Notes under the pieces: generated by a model
Told to the model about the DNA's origin: nothing
Databases searched by the model: none
What the model saw: the letters and a program-made list of their open reading frames with translations, nothing else
DNA from: Finegoldia magna
Lineage (GTDB): Bacteria > Bacillota > Clostridia > Tissierellales > Peptoniphilaceae
Length of the DNA stretch: 9,061 nucleotides
Direction: 5' to 3'
Assembly (NCBI RefSeq): GCF_018371055.1
Contig: NZ_JAGYZD010000050.1
Location: 1 to 9,061 of the forward strand
Part shown: positions 1 through 6,897 of the stretch, piece by piece
Numbering within the stretch: the first letter of the stretch is position 1
Layout: each line of letters starts with the position of its first letter
Made by a program: the position numbers and the translations under genes

Positions 1-967
1 CAGAAGTTTTGAACCATCCATCTTCAACTACACCTTGTACTTTAGTGTTTTTCTCTAATACACCTAGTTTATTAGAGCTGATTGATTTTTCACTTCTTAT
101 ATATACTGGAGATTTTACCCACATATCTACTGACTTTTCAGCAGAATTTGATTTTACTTTTTTAACTTCAGGATTATTTTTTGAAACTTGTTTTTTAGTT
201 TCAGAAACTGCTTTTTTATTTGATTTTTCATTCGTCAAGAAGTCTTTACTTACGTATGCTTCTTTGTTTTTATAGCTTATTTTTGCCCACGATTTATTGC
301 TATCATCTTTAACAACAACTTTAGTATCTTTTGGTAAAACACCTATTGCTTCAGATTCTTTATCTGCTTGTTCTCTTACAAATAAATCACCTGTCGTAGA
401 TTTTGTTATATTTGAATAAATCTTTTCTTCTTCATTTTCAGAATTTCTTGAAAGAGTTAATGAAGCAACTTCAGATTTTTCTTTCTTTAAGCTTGATTTT
501 GAATTCTTATTATCTTCTGAAATTTTCCCAACATTTGCAGTAGATAATTCTACTTTTTTAGCTTCATCTTTTTTTGTATCTACTTTTTCACTATTTTGTT
601 TGTATGTAGAAACGTTATTATCAATAGAAGCTTTTAATTCTTGCTTATTCTCTTTAACTTCTTTTACTTCAGAATTAATTTCTTCTTCAGATTCTTTAGA
701 TATAGTTCTTGTGGAATCATTTAATACATTTCTTACTTGTGAATTTCTTATTTCATTAAGAGCTTTCTCTTTTTCTTCTTTTTCAGCATTTGGAGCCAAT
801 AAATCATTGCTTTTTATTGCAACTGAATATTTAGAATCATTTGATTGATTAGACTCAATATTATTGTCTCCGATTAAAGTTGTGGAACTTAAATAAGGCG
901 ATACAAAAGTTCCTACAGCTATGACTGAAGCCAATCCGATAGATAAGCCAAGTCCTTTTTTGTTCAT
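1..967 (-). CDS. Secreted SH3b-domain protein, probable cell-wall-associated protein or hydrolase (3' end outside window)
   Basis: The frame is open from an ATG at 967 to the left edge, giving 322 complete codons and no stop, so the C-terminus is missing. The N-terminus (MNKKGLGLSIGLASVIAVG) is Lys-Lys followed by a hydrophobic stretch to about residue 26, a typical Sec signal peptide. Residues 30-185 are low-complexity and rich in Lys, Glu, Ser and Asn, probably a disordered or extended linker. Residues about 190-245 (GDLFVREQAD ... AYVSKDFLT) and about 283-322 (VYIRSEKSISSNKLGVL ... DGWFKTS, cut) look like two bacterial SH3 (SH3_3) domains, which in this family bind peptidoglycan or cell-wall polymers. 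Such proteins often end in an NlpC/P60, amidase or glucosaminidase domain, which cannot be seen here. AGGAGG (976-981) lies 8 nt upstream of the ATG. The gene has its own promoter and follows the frr terminator, so it is a separate transcription unit. The catalytic role is unknown; the secreted SH3b assignment is fairly secure. Confidence 0.85.
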   Translation of the reverse strand, partial: MNKKGLGLSIGLASVIAVGTFVSPYLSSTTLIGDNNIESNQSNDSKYSVAIKSNDLLAPNAEKEEKEKALNEIRNSQVRNVLNDSTRTISKESEEEINSEVKEVKENKQELKASIDNNVSTYKQNSEKVDTKKDEAKKVELSTANVGKISEDNKNSKSSLKKEKSEVASLTLSRNSENEEEKIYSNITKSTTGDLFVREQADKESEAIGVLPKDTKVVVKDDSNKSWAKISYKNKEAYVSKDFLTNEKSNKKAVSETKKQVSKNNPEVKKVKSNSAEKSVDMWVKSPVYIRSEKSISSNKLGVLEKNTKVQGVVEDGWFKTS

Positions 968-997
968 ATTAACTTCCTCCTAATACATCCTAAGATA

Positions 998-1026
998 ATA
1001 TTAAAAGAATAAAAAAAATATGTCAA
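998..1026 (-). promoter_or_regulatory. Sigma-A-type promoter of the SH3b-protein gene
   Basis: Reading the minus strand, a perfect -35 TTGACA (1021-1026) is followed by a 17-nt T-rich spacer and TAATAT (998-1003, four of six matches to the -10 consensus). The predicted start is near 991, giving a short leader of about 24 nt that contains the AGGAGG site. The AT-rich sequence upstream (1027-1140) holds no gene. Confidence 0.65.
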
Positions 1027-1140
1027 GTAAATTCAACAAAAAAGTTACAAATAAGTTTCAAAAAAGTAATAATTGTAACATTTTTGTCATAATTTCTGAT
1101 TACTTCTACTTTTATATAAGATATCATAAAAAAGTTTATT

Positions 1141-1180
1141 ACAAGAAAAAATCTATTCATATCATGATGAATAGATTTTA
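1141..1180 (-). terminator. Intrinsic terminator after frr
   Basis: A 13-bp perfect stem (1167-1179 pairing with 1148-1160) closes a 6-nt loop. On the minus strand it runs into a T-rich tract (TTTTTT then CTTGT). The stem is AT-rich but long, and it starts 17 nt after the frr stop codon. It ends the pyrH-frr unit and isolates the SH3b-protein gene. Confidence 0.85.
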
Positions 1181-1196
1181 AATTAAATATTACGAT

Positions 1197-1754
1197 TTAG
1201 ATTTCCATTAATTCTGTTTCTTTATCTGTAACAATATTGTCAATTTCTTTTGTCAACTTATCTGTTAAAGTTTGAATATCATCTAATAATGCGTGTAACT
1301 CATCTTCAGATATTTCAGCATTCTTTTCCATTTTTTTTGCATCGTCAACAAAATCTCTCCTGATAGATCTTATAGTGACTTTTGATTTTTCCCCATATTC
1401 CTTTACTACTTTTGTCAATTCTTTTCTTCTATCTTCAGTTAATTGTGGGAATGGTAATCTTATAATACTTCCATCATTTGAGGGAGTAATTCCCAAATTA
1501 GATGCTTGAAGTTGCTTTTCAATTTCTTTCATGATTGATTTATCCCATGGTTGAATTGTAAGTAATCTAGCTTCTGGAGCAGAAATAGTAGCAACTTGTT
1601 TTAAAGGTGTTGAAGTACCATAATAATCTACCATAATATTATCCAATATGCTAGGATTAGCACGTCCAGCTCTTACTGTTTTTAAATCTTCCCTTAATGC
1701 ATGCAACGTTTTATCAGCTTTTGTTTCCATATCTTTTAAAATTTGTTTACTCAT
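1197..1754 (-). CDS. frr: Ribosome recycling factor
   Basis: This cytoplasmic factor, with EF-G, splits the post-termination ribosome so that subunits and mRNA are reused. The protein has 185 residues, the usual family length. The N-terminal helix leads into the conserved RAGRANPSILD (28-38), then the small beta domain (about 31-105, including ISAPEARLLTIQPWD, 57-71, and the NDGSIIRLPFPQLTEDRR segment, 93-110), then the long C-terminal helices with VTIRSIRRD (126-134). The whole chain fits the family without gaps. The ATG at 1754 shares one base with the pyrH stop (TAATG), and a G-rich AGGGGG segment in the last pyrH codons supplies the ribosome binding site, so frr is probably translationally coupled to pyrH. 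An intrinsic terminator follows. In many Firmicutes uppS and cdsA come next; here they do not. Confidence 0.98.
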   Translation of the reverse strand: MSKQILKDMETKADKTLHALREDLKTVRAGRANPSILDNIMVDYYGTSTPLKQVATISAPEARLLTIQPWDKSIMKEIEKQLQASNLGITPSNDGSIIRLPFPQLTEDRRKELTKVVKEYGEKSKVTIRSIRRDFVDDAKKMEKNAEISEDELHALLDDIQTLTDKLTKEIDNIVTDKETELMEI

Positions 1755-2467
1755 TATTTATCCCCCTCAACAATTGTTCCAATATTTTCTCCATGAGAAA
1801 CTCTAATTATATTTTTAGGATCATCAATACCAAATACAACTAATCCCATATTATTTTCCATGCAAAGTGATGTCGCAGTTGCATCCATTATACCTAGACC
1901 TTTGTTTAAAATATCAATATAAGTAAGTTTATCATATTTGATTGCATCTTTGTTTTTATTAGGATCAGAATCGTATATACCATCTGTCCCTCTTTTACCT
2001 GCTAAAATAACATCAGCGTTAATTTCCACTGCCCTTAATGCAGCTGTTGTATCTGTAGAAAAATATGGTAATCCTGTTCCTGCAGCAAAGATTACAATCC
2101 TACCTTTTTCAATATGTCTTATTGCCCTTCTTCTAATATAAGGTTCTGCAACTTGCTTCATATCAATTGCTGTTTGTACTCTTGTTTGAATACCTTTTGC
2201 TTCCAATGATGCTTGCAATCTCAAAGCATTGATTGTCGTTCCTAACATGCCCATTGAATCCGATGTAGCTCTATCAATTTTAGATGATCTTCCTCTCCAG
2301 AAATTTCCACCACCTACAACAATTGCAATTTCCAATCCTTCCTCGTGAACGGATTTTATAGAATCGCAGATATTTTCTATAATATCATCGTCTAATCCAT
2401 GTCCTTGATCACCACTTAAAGCTTCGCCACTTAATTTTAGTAGAACTCTTTTATATTTTAAACTCAA
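1754..2467 (-). CDS. pyrH: Uridylate kinase (UMP kinase)
   Basis: The enzyme phosphorylates UMP to UDP with ATP in pyrimidine nucleotide synthesis; bacterial forms are hexamers of the amino-acid-kinase fold, regulated by GTP and UTP. The 237-residue product has the expected order of motifs: KLSGEAL (11-17), [10 protein letters not shown] (50-59), the SDSMGMLGT region (69-77), the [17 protein letters not shown] segment (130-146), and [14 protein letters not shown] (156-169) in the nucleotide-binding half. The start is TTG at 2465-2467: an in-frame TAG lies only 9 nt further upstream (2477-2479), no ATG precedes the conserved N-terminus, and AGGAGG (2473-2478) sits 5 nt before it. The gene has its own promoter downstream of the tsf terminator and overlaps frr by one base. 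This uncouples the pair from the rpsB-tsf transcript. Confidence 0.98.
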   Translation of the reverse strand: MSLKYKRVLLKLSGEALSGDQGHGLDDDIIENICDSIKSVHEEGLEIAIVVGGGNFWRGRSSKIDRATSDSMGMLGTTINALRLQASLEAKGIQTRVQTAIDMKQVAEPYIRRRAIRHIEKGRIVIFAAGTGLPYFSTDTTAALRAVEINADVILAGKRGTDGIYDSDPNKNKDAIKYDKLTYIDILNKGLGIMDATATSLCMENNMGLVVFGIDDPKNIIRVSHGENIGTIVEGDK

Positions 2468-2505
2468 AATTTCCTCCTAATTAATAATAAGGTTTTCTTT
2501 AATTA

Positions 2506-2534
2506 ATCATACCAAATTAGCATTTTAAAATCAA
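2506..2534 (-). promoter_or_regulatory. Probable promoter of pyrH-frr
   Basis: On the minus strand TTGATT (2529-2534) and TATGAT (2506-2511) are separated by exactly 17 nt. They match the sigma-A consensus at four and five of six positions. The predicted start near 2499 leaves a leader of about 32 nt before the TTG start of pyrH. Its place just after the tsf terminator supports it. Confidence 0.65.
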
Positions 2535-2549
2535 TATGATATTATGTAT

Positions 2550-2580
2550 AATAAAAAAAGCTGCAATATGAAATTGCAGC
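2550..2580 (-). terminator. Intrinsic terminator after tsf
   Basis: On the minus strand GCTGCAAT (2573-2580) pairs perfectly with ATTGCAGC (2560-2567) around a 5-nt loop, and seven T residues (2559-2553) follow. The stem begins 8 nt after the tsf stop codon. This is a textbook factor-independent terminator closing the rpsB-tsf unit. Confidence 0.93.
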
Positions 2581-2588
2581 AATAATTT

Positions 2589-3263
2589 TTATTGACCCAT
2601 TTGTTTTTTTACTTCTTCAGCAAAATCTTCGTTTTTCTTTTCTAAACCTTCGCCAACTTCAAATCTAGCAAATCTACGAATTTTAATGTTTTCACCTATT
2701 TTTGCAATTAAATCTGTTAATAATTCTTCTACAGATTTATTAGGATCTTTAATGAATGGTTGTTCTAATAGACAAATTTGTGAGTAGAATTTGTTAATTC
2801 TTCCTTCAACTTTCTTTTCAGCAATCATTTTTGCTTTGTCTTCAGGAATATTTTTTCCATCGTTTTCGTTCATAGCTTGATGAACTAATACTTCTTTTTC
2901 TTTTTCTACTTCTTCAGCTGGTACTTCATCACGACTTACATATTTTGGATTTGATGCTACAACTTGCATTGCTATATCTTTTGCGAAGTTTTTGAATTCT
3001 TCATTTTTTGCAACAAAGTCTGTTTCACTATTAATTTCAACTAAAGCAGCAATTTTCCCACCGTGAATATATGTTTCAACAATACCTTCAGATGCTAATC
3101 TTCCAGCTTTCTTTTCTGCTCCTGCAAGTCCTTTTTCTCTCAAAAGCTCAACTGCTTTTTCAATATTTCCATCTGCTTCAGATAGGACTTTCTTACAGTC
3201 CATCATTCCTGCGCCAGTTTTTTCTCTTAATTCTTTTACCATACTAGCAGTAATTTGTGCCAT
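2589..3263 (-). CDS. tsf: Elongation factor Ts
   Basis: EF-Ts is the guanine-nucleotide exchange factor that recharges EF-Tu during protein synthesis in the cytoplasm. The 224-residue protein is shorter than the 283-residue E. coli form, as in many bacteria with a reduced C-terminal dimerisation region. The N-terminal UBA-like helix bundle (about 1-50, TASMVKELREKTGAGMMDCK) is followed by the core with the signature TDFVAKNE (81-88), whose Asp-Phe contacts the EF-Tu nucleotide site. The C-terminal core has EQPFIKDPNKSVEELL (167-182) and IRRFARFEVGEG (195-206). GGAGG (3271-3275) lies 7 nt before the ATG. It follows rpsB, its usual partner, after a 78-nt gap holding a hairpin. Confidence 0.98.
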   Translation of the reverse strand: MAQITASMVKELREKTGAGMMDCKKVLSEADGNIEKAVELLREKGLAGAEKKAGRLASEGIVETYIHGGKIAALVEINSETDFVAKNEEFKNFAKDIAMQVVASNPKYVSRDEVPAEEVEKEKEVLVHQAMNENDGKNIPEDKAKMIAEKKVEGRINKFYSQICLLEQPFIKDPNKSVEELLTDLIAKIGENIKIRRFARFEVGEGLEKKNEDFAEEVKKQMGQ

Positions 3264-3282
3264 TTTATTACCTCCAATTAAA

Positions 3283-3333
3283 TTAAAAAGCGACTGTCAA
3301 ACAATTATTTAATTTTCAGTTTAACCGTCGCTT
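3283..3333 (-). terminator. Imperfect terminator-like hairpin between rpsB and tsf (possible attenuator or processing site)
   Basis: On the minus strand 3319-3333 (AAGCGACGGTTAAAC) pairs with 3288-3302 (GTTTGACAGTCGCTT). The stem is 15 bp with one G-A mismatch and one G-U wobble, closing a 16-nt AT-rich loop. Five to seven T/A-rich residues follow. It begins 8 nt after the rpsB stop and ends about 13 nt before the tsf ribosome binding site. The large loop, mismatch and broken T-tract suggest partial termination or mRNA processing or stabilisation rather than full termination, since tsf has no other visible promoter. Function is inferred from position. Confidence 0.6.
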
Positions 3334-3341
3334 ATTTTTTA

Positions 3342-4154
3342 TTATTCTTCGTCTGATTGTTCTTCAGAATTTTCAACAAATTCTTTTAAATCTTCTTCTG
3401 ATACTGATTCTTCGTTTTCAGATTCTTCTGTATCATTTTCAGTTTCAGAATAAACTTCTTCTGAATCTTCACGACCTTGATTTGCTTCAATAACAGCATC
3501 AGCAATTGTAGAAGTTAAAAGCTTAACTGCTCTAATTGCATCATCATTACCAGGAATAGCAATATCTAATTCATCTGGATCACAGTTAGTATCTACGATA
3601 CCTACTACTGGTATTCCTAATATTTTTGCTTCGTGAACAGCAATGTATTCTTTTTTAGGATCAACTACAAAAAGTACACTTGGCATTTTAGTCATTTTTC
3701 TAATACCACCAAGGTTTTTTTCTAGTTTTTCTCTTTCTCTTTCTAATTGGCTAACTTCTTTTTTAGGTAAAAGATCGAAAGTTCCATCTTCTTCCATTTC
3801 ATATAATTGGTGAAGTCTATTAATTCTTGTTTTGATAGTTTTGTAGTTTGTTAACATACCACCTAACCATCTTTGGCTAACATAATGTTGTCCACATCTT
3901 TTAGCTTCTGTTTCGATTGCTTCTTGAGCTTGTTTTTTTGTTCCTACGAAAAGAACTTCTCCACCATCTGCAACGATGTCTCTAACATAATTGTAAGCAT
4001 CATCAATTTGTTTTACAGTTTTTTGAAGATCTATAATATAGATTCCATTTCTTTCTGTAAATATAAATTTTGACATTTTTGGGTTCCATCTTCTTGTTTG
4101 ATGTCCAAAGTGAACCCCAGCTTCTAACAATGATTTCATTGATACTACTGACAT
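3342..4154 (-). CDS. rpsB: 30S ribosomal protein S2
   Basis: S2 binds late to the 30S subunit between head and body, near S1 and the mRNA exit region where it exists. The 270-residue chain starts with [20 protein letters not shown] (6-25), the family signature, and carries [10 protein letters not shown] (37-46), [11 protein letters not shown] (67-77), the [10 protein letters not shown] segment (94-103), the coiled-coil hairpin region with the charged [15 protein letters not shown] (137-151), and [15 protein letters not shown] (180-194). The body ends near residue 227. A further 43 residues (228-270) form an acidic tail with 22 Glu or Asp, so the protein is longer than the 240-residue E. coli form. 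GGAGG (4162-4166) is 7 nt before the ATG, and a second GGAGG lies further upstream (4174-4178). Its own promoter overlaps the end of topA. It is co-transcribed with tsf. Confidence 0.98.
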   Translation of the reverse strand: MSVVSMKSLLEAGVHFGHQTRRWNPKMSKFIFTERNGIYIIDLQKTVKQIDDAYNYVRDIVADGGEVLFVGTKKQAQEAIETEAKRCGQHYVSQRWLGGMLTNYKTIKTRINRLHQLYEMEEDGTFDLLPKKEVSQLEREREKLEKNLGGIRKMTKMPSVLFVVDPKKEYIAVHEAKILGIPVVGIVDTNCDPDELDIAIPGNDDAIRAVKLLTSTIADAVIEANQGREDSEEVYSETENDTEESENEESVSEEDLKEFVENSEEQSDEE

Positions 4155-4173
4155 TTTTCTACCTCCGTTTTTT

Positions 4174-4233
4174 CCTCCAGACGACTCATCTACAAATGCG
4201 ACAATTAAGCAACTGCATCTGTATCATCGACTG
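4174..4233 (-). promoter_or_regulatory. Structured 5' leader of rpsB, candidate autoregulatory RNA
   Basis: The predicted rpsB transcript (start near 4243) has a leader of about 88 nt. A 9-bp inner stem (4215-4223 with 4191-4199, one G-U pair) closes a 15-nt loop. Outside it, after an internal loop, CAG/CTG (4231-4233 with 4178-4180) and CGA/TCG (4227-4229 with 4182-4184) plus a G-U pair form an outer stem with one mismatch. The outer stem ends at the first G of an upstream GGAGG (4174-4178), 12 nt before the start of the real ribosome binding site. Several r-protein operons are autoregulated through leaders, including rpsB in gamma-proteobacteria. I do not recognise this fold as a named family, so its role is inference. 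Confidence 0.4.
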
Positions 4234-4249
4234 TGTGTTTTACCTTAAA

Positions 4250-4278
4250 AGTATATCATATATATTTTTATTTTTCAA
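4250..4278 (-). promoter_or_regulatory. Promoter of rpsB-tsf, overlapping the 3' end of topA
   Basis: TTGAAA (4273-4278) and TATACT (4250-4255) on the minus strand are 17 nt apart and match the sigma-A consensus at five of six positions each. The -35 is formed by the last coding bases of topA (Leu-Glu-Lys codons). Predicted initiation is near 4243. Confidence 0.75.
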
Positions 4279-6334
4279 GCTTTTTATAATCACATTTTTC
4301 ATTAGAACATAGAATGGATTCTCCTCGCCTATTTTTTCTATGAACTAGCAAACTACCGCATTCAGGACATTTTTCACCTGTAGGCTTGTCCCATAAAGCA
4401 AAGTCGCAATTCGGATAATTTTCACATCCATAAAAAACTTTACCTCTTTTTGATACTTTCTCGACTATTCTGTGACCACATTTTGGGCATTTTACTTTTG
4501 TATCTTTTACAATAGTTTCAGTATATTTGCAATCAGGAAAAGCACTGCAGCCAATAAACTTTCCATTTCTTCCATGTTTTATAACTAACTCGCTGCCACA
4601 TTCTGGGCATTTTCTTCCAATTGGTTCGTCTTTAACTTTAAATTTATCTTGTGCATTTTTTGCATTGACTAAATCTTCATTAAATCCATCATAAAAATCT
4701 CTTATTACTTTTTTCCATTCTACGTCGTTTTCAGCAATATTATCTAATTCATTCTCCATTTCAGCAGTGAATTTTTCATTAATAATTGAATCAAAATATT
4801 TAACTACAAATTCACAAACTTTTTCTCCGATTTCTGTTGTATAAAATTTTTTCTCTTTTAATTCAACATAATTTCTAGACAAAATACTGCTTATAATTGA
4901 TGCATAGGTGCTTGGCCTACCAATGCCATCTTCTTCAAGTGTTTTTACAAGGCTTGCTTCTGTGTATCTAGGTTTTGGTTTAGTAAAATGTTGTTTTGAT
5001 TCTATTTCTTTTGAATTTATAGATTCTTTTTCCTTTAATTCAGGCAATTCGCTATCTTTAGTATTTAATGAATATACTCTTGTAAAACCATCATAAATCA
5101 CCACGTTACCATTAGATCTAAAAGTATAACCATTGTTATCAAAATCTATTGATGTAGATAGATATCGTGCATCTTTCATTTGACTAGCAACAGTTCTTTC
5201 CCAAATCAATTTATATAATTTATACTGATCATCAGTCAAATATTTTTTAATTTCATTCGGTCTTCTTTTTACTGATGAAGGTCTAATACCTTCGTGGGCA
5301 TCTTGTGATCCTTTTTTCTTTTTAGAATAATCATAACCTTTTGTTGCGTATTGTTTTCCGTATAGATCATTAATAATATCTAGGCAATCACTCACGCAAA
5401 CATGAGAAATTCTTGTTGAGTCAGTTCTCATATAAGTAATCAAACCTACTGACCCTTCGCTACCCAAACTAATTCCTTCATACAACTGTTGAGCTATTCT
5501 CATGGTTTTAGAAGTTTGAAAATACAACTTTTTATAGGCTTCTTGTTGAAGTGTAGATGTTGTAAATGGAGCGTAAGGTTTCCTAGATTTTTTTTGTTGC
5601 TTAATAGAATCTACAACAAATTTCTCAGATAAATCATGTAAAATTTTATCAGCTTCATCTTTGTTTTTTATCTCGATTTTATTAGATTTATCGGTTTTTG
5701 AATAATATAGCTCAGAATCAAATTCCAATTTATCTTTTGATAAGTTTGCATGAATAGACCAGTATTCTTCTGGTTCAAACTCTCTTATCTCTTTTTCTCT
5801 TTCACAAATTAGTCTTAATGCTACAGACTGTACTCTACCTGCACTTAGTCCAGATTTAACTTTTTTCCACAATAATGGAGAAATGCTATAACCTACTATA
5901 CGATCCAAAACCCTTCTTGCTTGTTGAGCATCTACCAATTTTAAATCGATAGCTTCAGGTTTTTTTATTGCTTCTTTTACAGAGTCTTTAGTTATCTCTT
6001 GGAATTTTACTCTATTTTCTTCCTCTGGATTTATACCTAATAAATAGCACAAATGCCAAGAAATAGCTTCTCCTTCCCTATCAGGGTCGGTTGCCAAGAA
6101 TATTTTTTGAGAATTTTTGTAATTTTTTTTTAAAGAATTGATTACACTGGCCTTACCACGCACATTAATATATTGTGGTTCGAAATCATTCTCTATATCT
6201 ATGCCTAGTTTACTTTTTGGTAAATCTCTTAAATGACCAATTGTAGCTACAACTTTATATCCTGACCCTAACATTTTTTGAATTGTCTTTGCTTTAGTTG
6301 GAGATTCCACTACCACTAGCTTTTTGTTTGCCAT
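4268..6334 (-). CDS. topA: DNA topoisomerase I (type IA)
   Basis: The enzyme relaxes negative supercoils by passing strands through a transient break held on a tyrosine. The 688-residue protein is full length. The TOPRIM domain opens with KLVVVESPTKAKTI (5-18), with Glu10 and the metal-binding DPDREGE (83-89). The SAGRVQSVALRL segment (164-175) and the GLITYMRTDSTRIS motif (297-310) follow, placing the catalytic Tyr at 301. EDGIGRPSTYASI (468-480) is also conserved. The C-terminus has three four-cysteine zinc ribbons: C576/C579/C596/C602, C616/C619/C637/C643 and C656/C659/C676/C681. The ATG at 6334 is directly before the conserved N-terminus, with an AAAGGA site about 10 nt upstream. It is the last gene of the ATPase-phosphoesterase-CYTH run; no terminator follows it, so read-through into rpsB is likely. 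Confidence 0.98.
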   Translation of the reverse strand: MANKKLVVVESPTKAKTIQKMLGSGYKVVATIGHLRDLPKSKLGIDIENDFEPQYINVRGKASVINSLKKNYKNSQKIFLATDPDREGEAISWHLCYLLGINPEEENRVKFQEITKDSVKEAIKKPEAIDLKLVDAQQARRVLDRIVGYSISPLLWKKVKSGLSAGRVQSVALRLICEREKEIREFEPEEYWSIHANLSKDKLEFDSELYYSKTDKSNKIEIKNKDEADKILHDLSEKFVVDSIKQQKKSRKPYAPFTTSTLQQEAYKKLYFQTSKTMRIAQQLYEGISLGSEGSVGLITYMRTDSTRISHVCVSDCLDIINDLYGKQYATKGYDYSKKKKGSQDAHEGIRPSSVKRRPNEIKKYLTDDQYKLYKLIWERTVASQMKDARYLSTSIDFDNNGYTFRSNGNVVIYDGFTRVYSLNTKDSELPELKEKESINSKEIESKQHFTKPKPRYTEASLVKTLEEDGIGRPSTYASIISSILSRNYVELKEKKFYTTEIGEKVCEFVVKYFDSIINEKFTAEMENELDNIAENDVEWKKVIRDFYDGFNEDLVNAKNAQDKFKVKDEPIGRKCPECGSELVIKHGRNGKFIGCSAFPDCKYTETIVKDTKVKCPKCGHRIVEKVSKRGKVFYGCENYPNCDFALWDKPTGEKCPECGSLLVHRKNRRGESILCSNEKCDYKKLEK

Positions 6335-6353
6335 TAAAAGTCTATCCTTTCTG

Positions 6354-6896
6354 TTAACTTTCTTGTAATTTAGATCTTAGTTCACTTATAGATTTAGTTG
6401 AAATTTGATCTTTATTTATTCCTAATTTATTTATTATCTCATTTAAATGTTCTTCATCTTTGACTTCAATTTCCAAATATGGATACGGATAAAAATCTTT
6501 ATCCCAGCAATCAAAATCTAGTCTTGCATCCATAAACTCAAAAGATTTTCTTTCTTTCTTAGATGAAGATTGCTTATCCAATTTAACAAATTTTAATATT
6601 TGTTTCAAGTTTTCTTCGCTATCAAACTCTATAGTATATTCATCATAATGTCTAACGTTTGTATCATTAACTCTCTTCTTGTAAGTAAGAAATTTCTTGT
6701 TTTCATTATTAAAAATATCTTTTGAAATTCTAATTCTAAGATAATCACTACTATCAATTAAATCAAAATCATTAGATTCAATTAGAATATTTTCTTGAAT
6801 TTCATGAGATATCATTTTAGCTCCCATTTCAACAGCTTTATCCATCAAACCATTAAAATCATCAGTAAATACCTTACATTCTAATTCTTTTTCCAT
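6354..6896 (-). CDS. CYTH-domain protein (triphosphate-tunnel family; adenylate cyclase class IV-like or triphosphatase)
   Basis: CYTH proteins form a beta-barrel tunnel that binds triphosphates (inorganic triphosphate, thiamine triphosphate or ATP) with divalent metals. The 180-residue chain starts with the family signature ExExK (Glu4, Glu6, Lys8). It then has the tunnel-lining basic residues in YLRIRIS (52-58, Arg54 and Arg56), LTYKKR (70-75) and KKERKSFEF (113-121), an acidic DARLDFD strand (123-129), and YLEIEVKD (140-147) with the late metal-binding glutamates. The set is complete, so an active fold is likely. Which substrate it uses cannot be told from the sequence; a triphosphatase is at least as likely as a cyclase. 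It begins 1 nt after the metallophosphoesterase stop (TAATATG), with AGGGAA upstream, so the two are probably translationally coupled, and topA follows after 19 nt. Confidence 0.88.
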   Translation of the reverse strand: MEKELECKVFTDDFNGLMDKAVEMGAKMISHEIQENILIESNDFDLIDSSDYLRIRISKDIFNNENKKFLTYKKRVNDTNVRHYDEYTIEFDSEENLKQILKFVKLDKQSSSKKERKSFEFMDARLDFDCWDKDFYPYPYLEIEVKDEEHLNEIINKLGINKDQISTKSISELRSKLQES

Positions 6897-6897
6897 A

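Noticed and set aside
9..275. Plus-strand open frame of 88 codons
   Set aside because: It is antisense to the SH3b-domain gene; its Phe/Ser/Leu-rich composition is what the complement of Lys/Glu/Ser-rich coding sequence gives, and no ribosome binding site or domain is seen.
600..848. Plus-strand open frame of 82 codons
   Set aside because: It is antisense to the low-complexity linker of the SH3b-domain gene and shows the same mirrored composition; there is no independent support.
1027..1140. GTTACAA/TTGTAAC inverted repeat (1044-1050 with 1073-1079) as an operator
   Set aside because: The half-sites are only 7 nt in very AT-rich DNA and no regulator gene is nearby, so chance is likely; only the better-placed WalR-like repeat was kept as a weak finding.
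1938..2141. Plus-strand open frame inside pyrH
   Set aside because: It is antisense to a conserved part of UMP kinase and has no recognisable protein features.
3873..4312. Two plus-strand open frames across rpsB, its leader and the end of topA
   Set aside because: They overlap highly conserved S2 and TopA coding sequence on the other strand and cross the rpsB promoter; their hydrophobic composition is a shadow effect.
4908..5096. Plus-strand open frame inside topA
   Set aside because: It is antisense to the conserved EDGIGRPSTY region of TopA and has no support.
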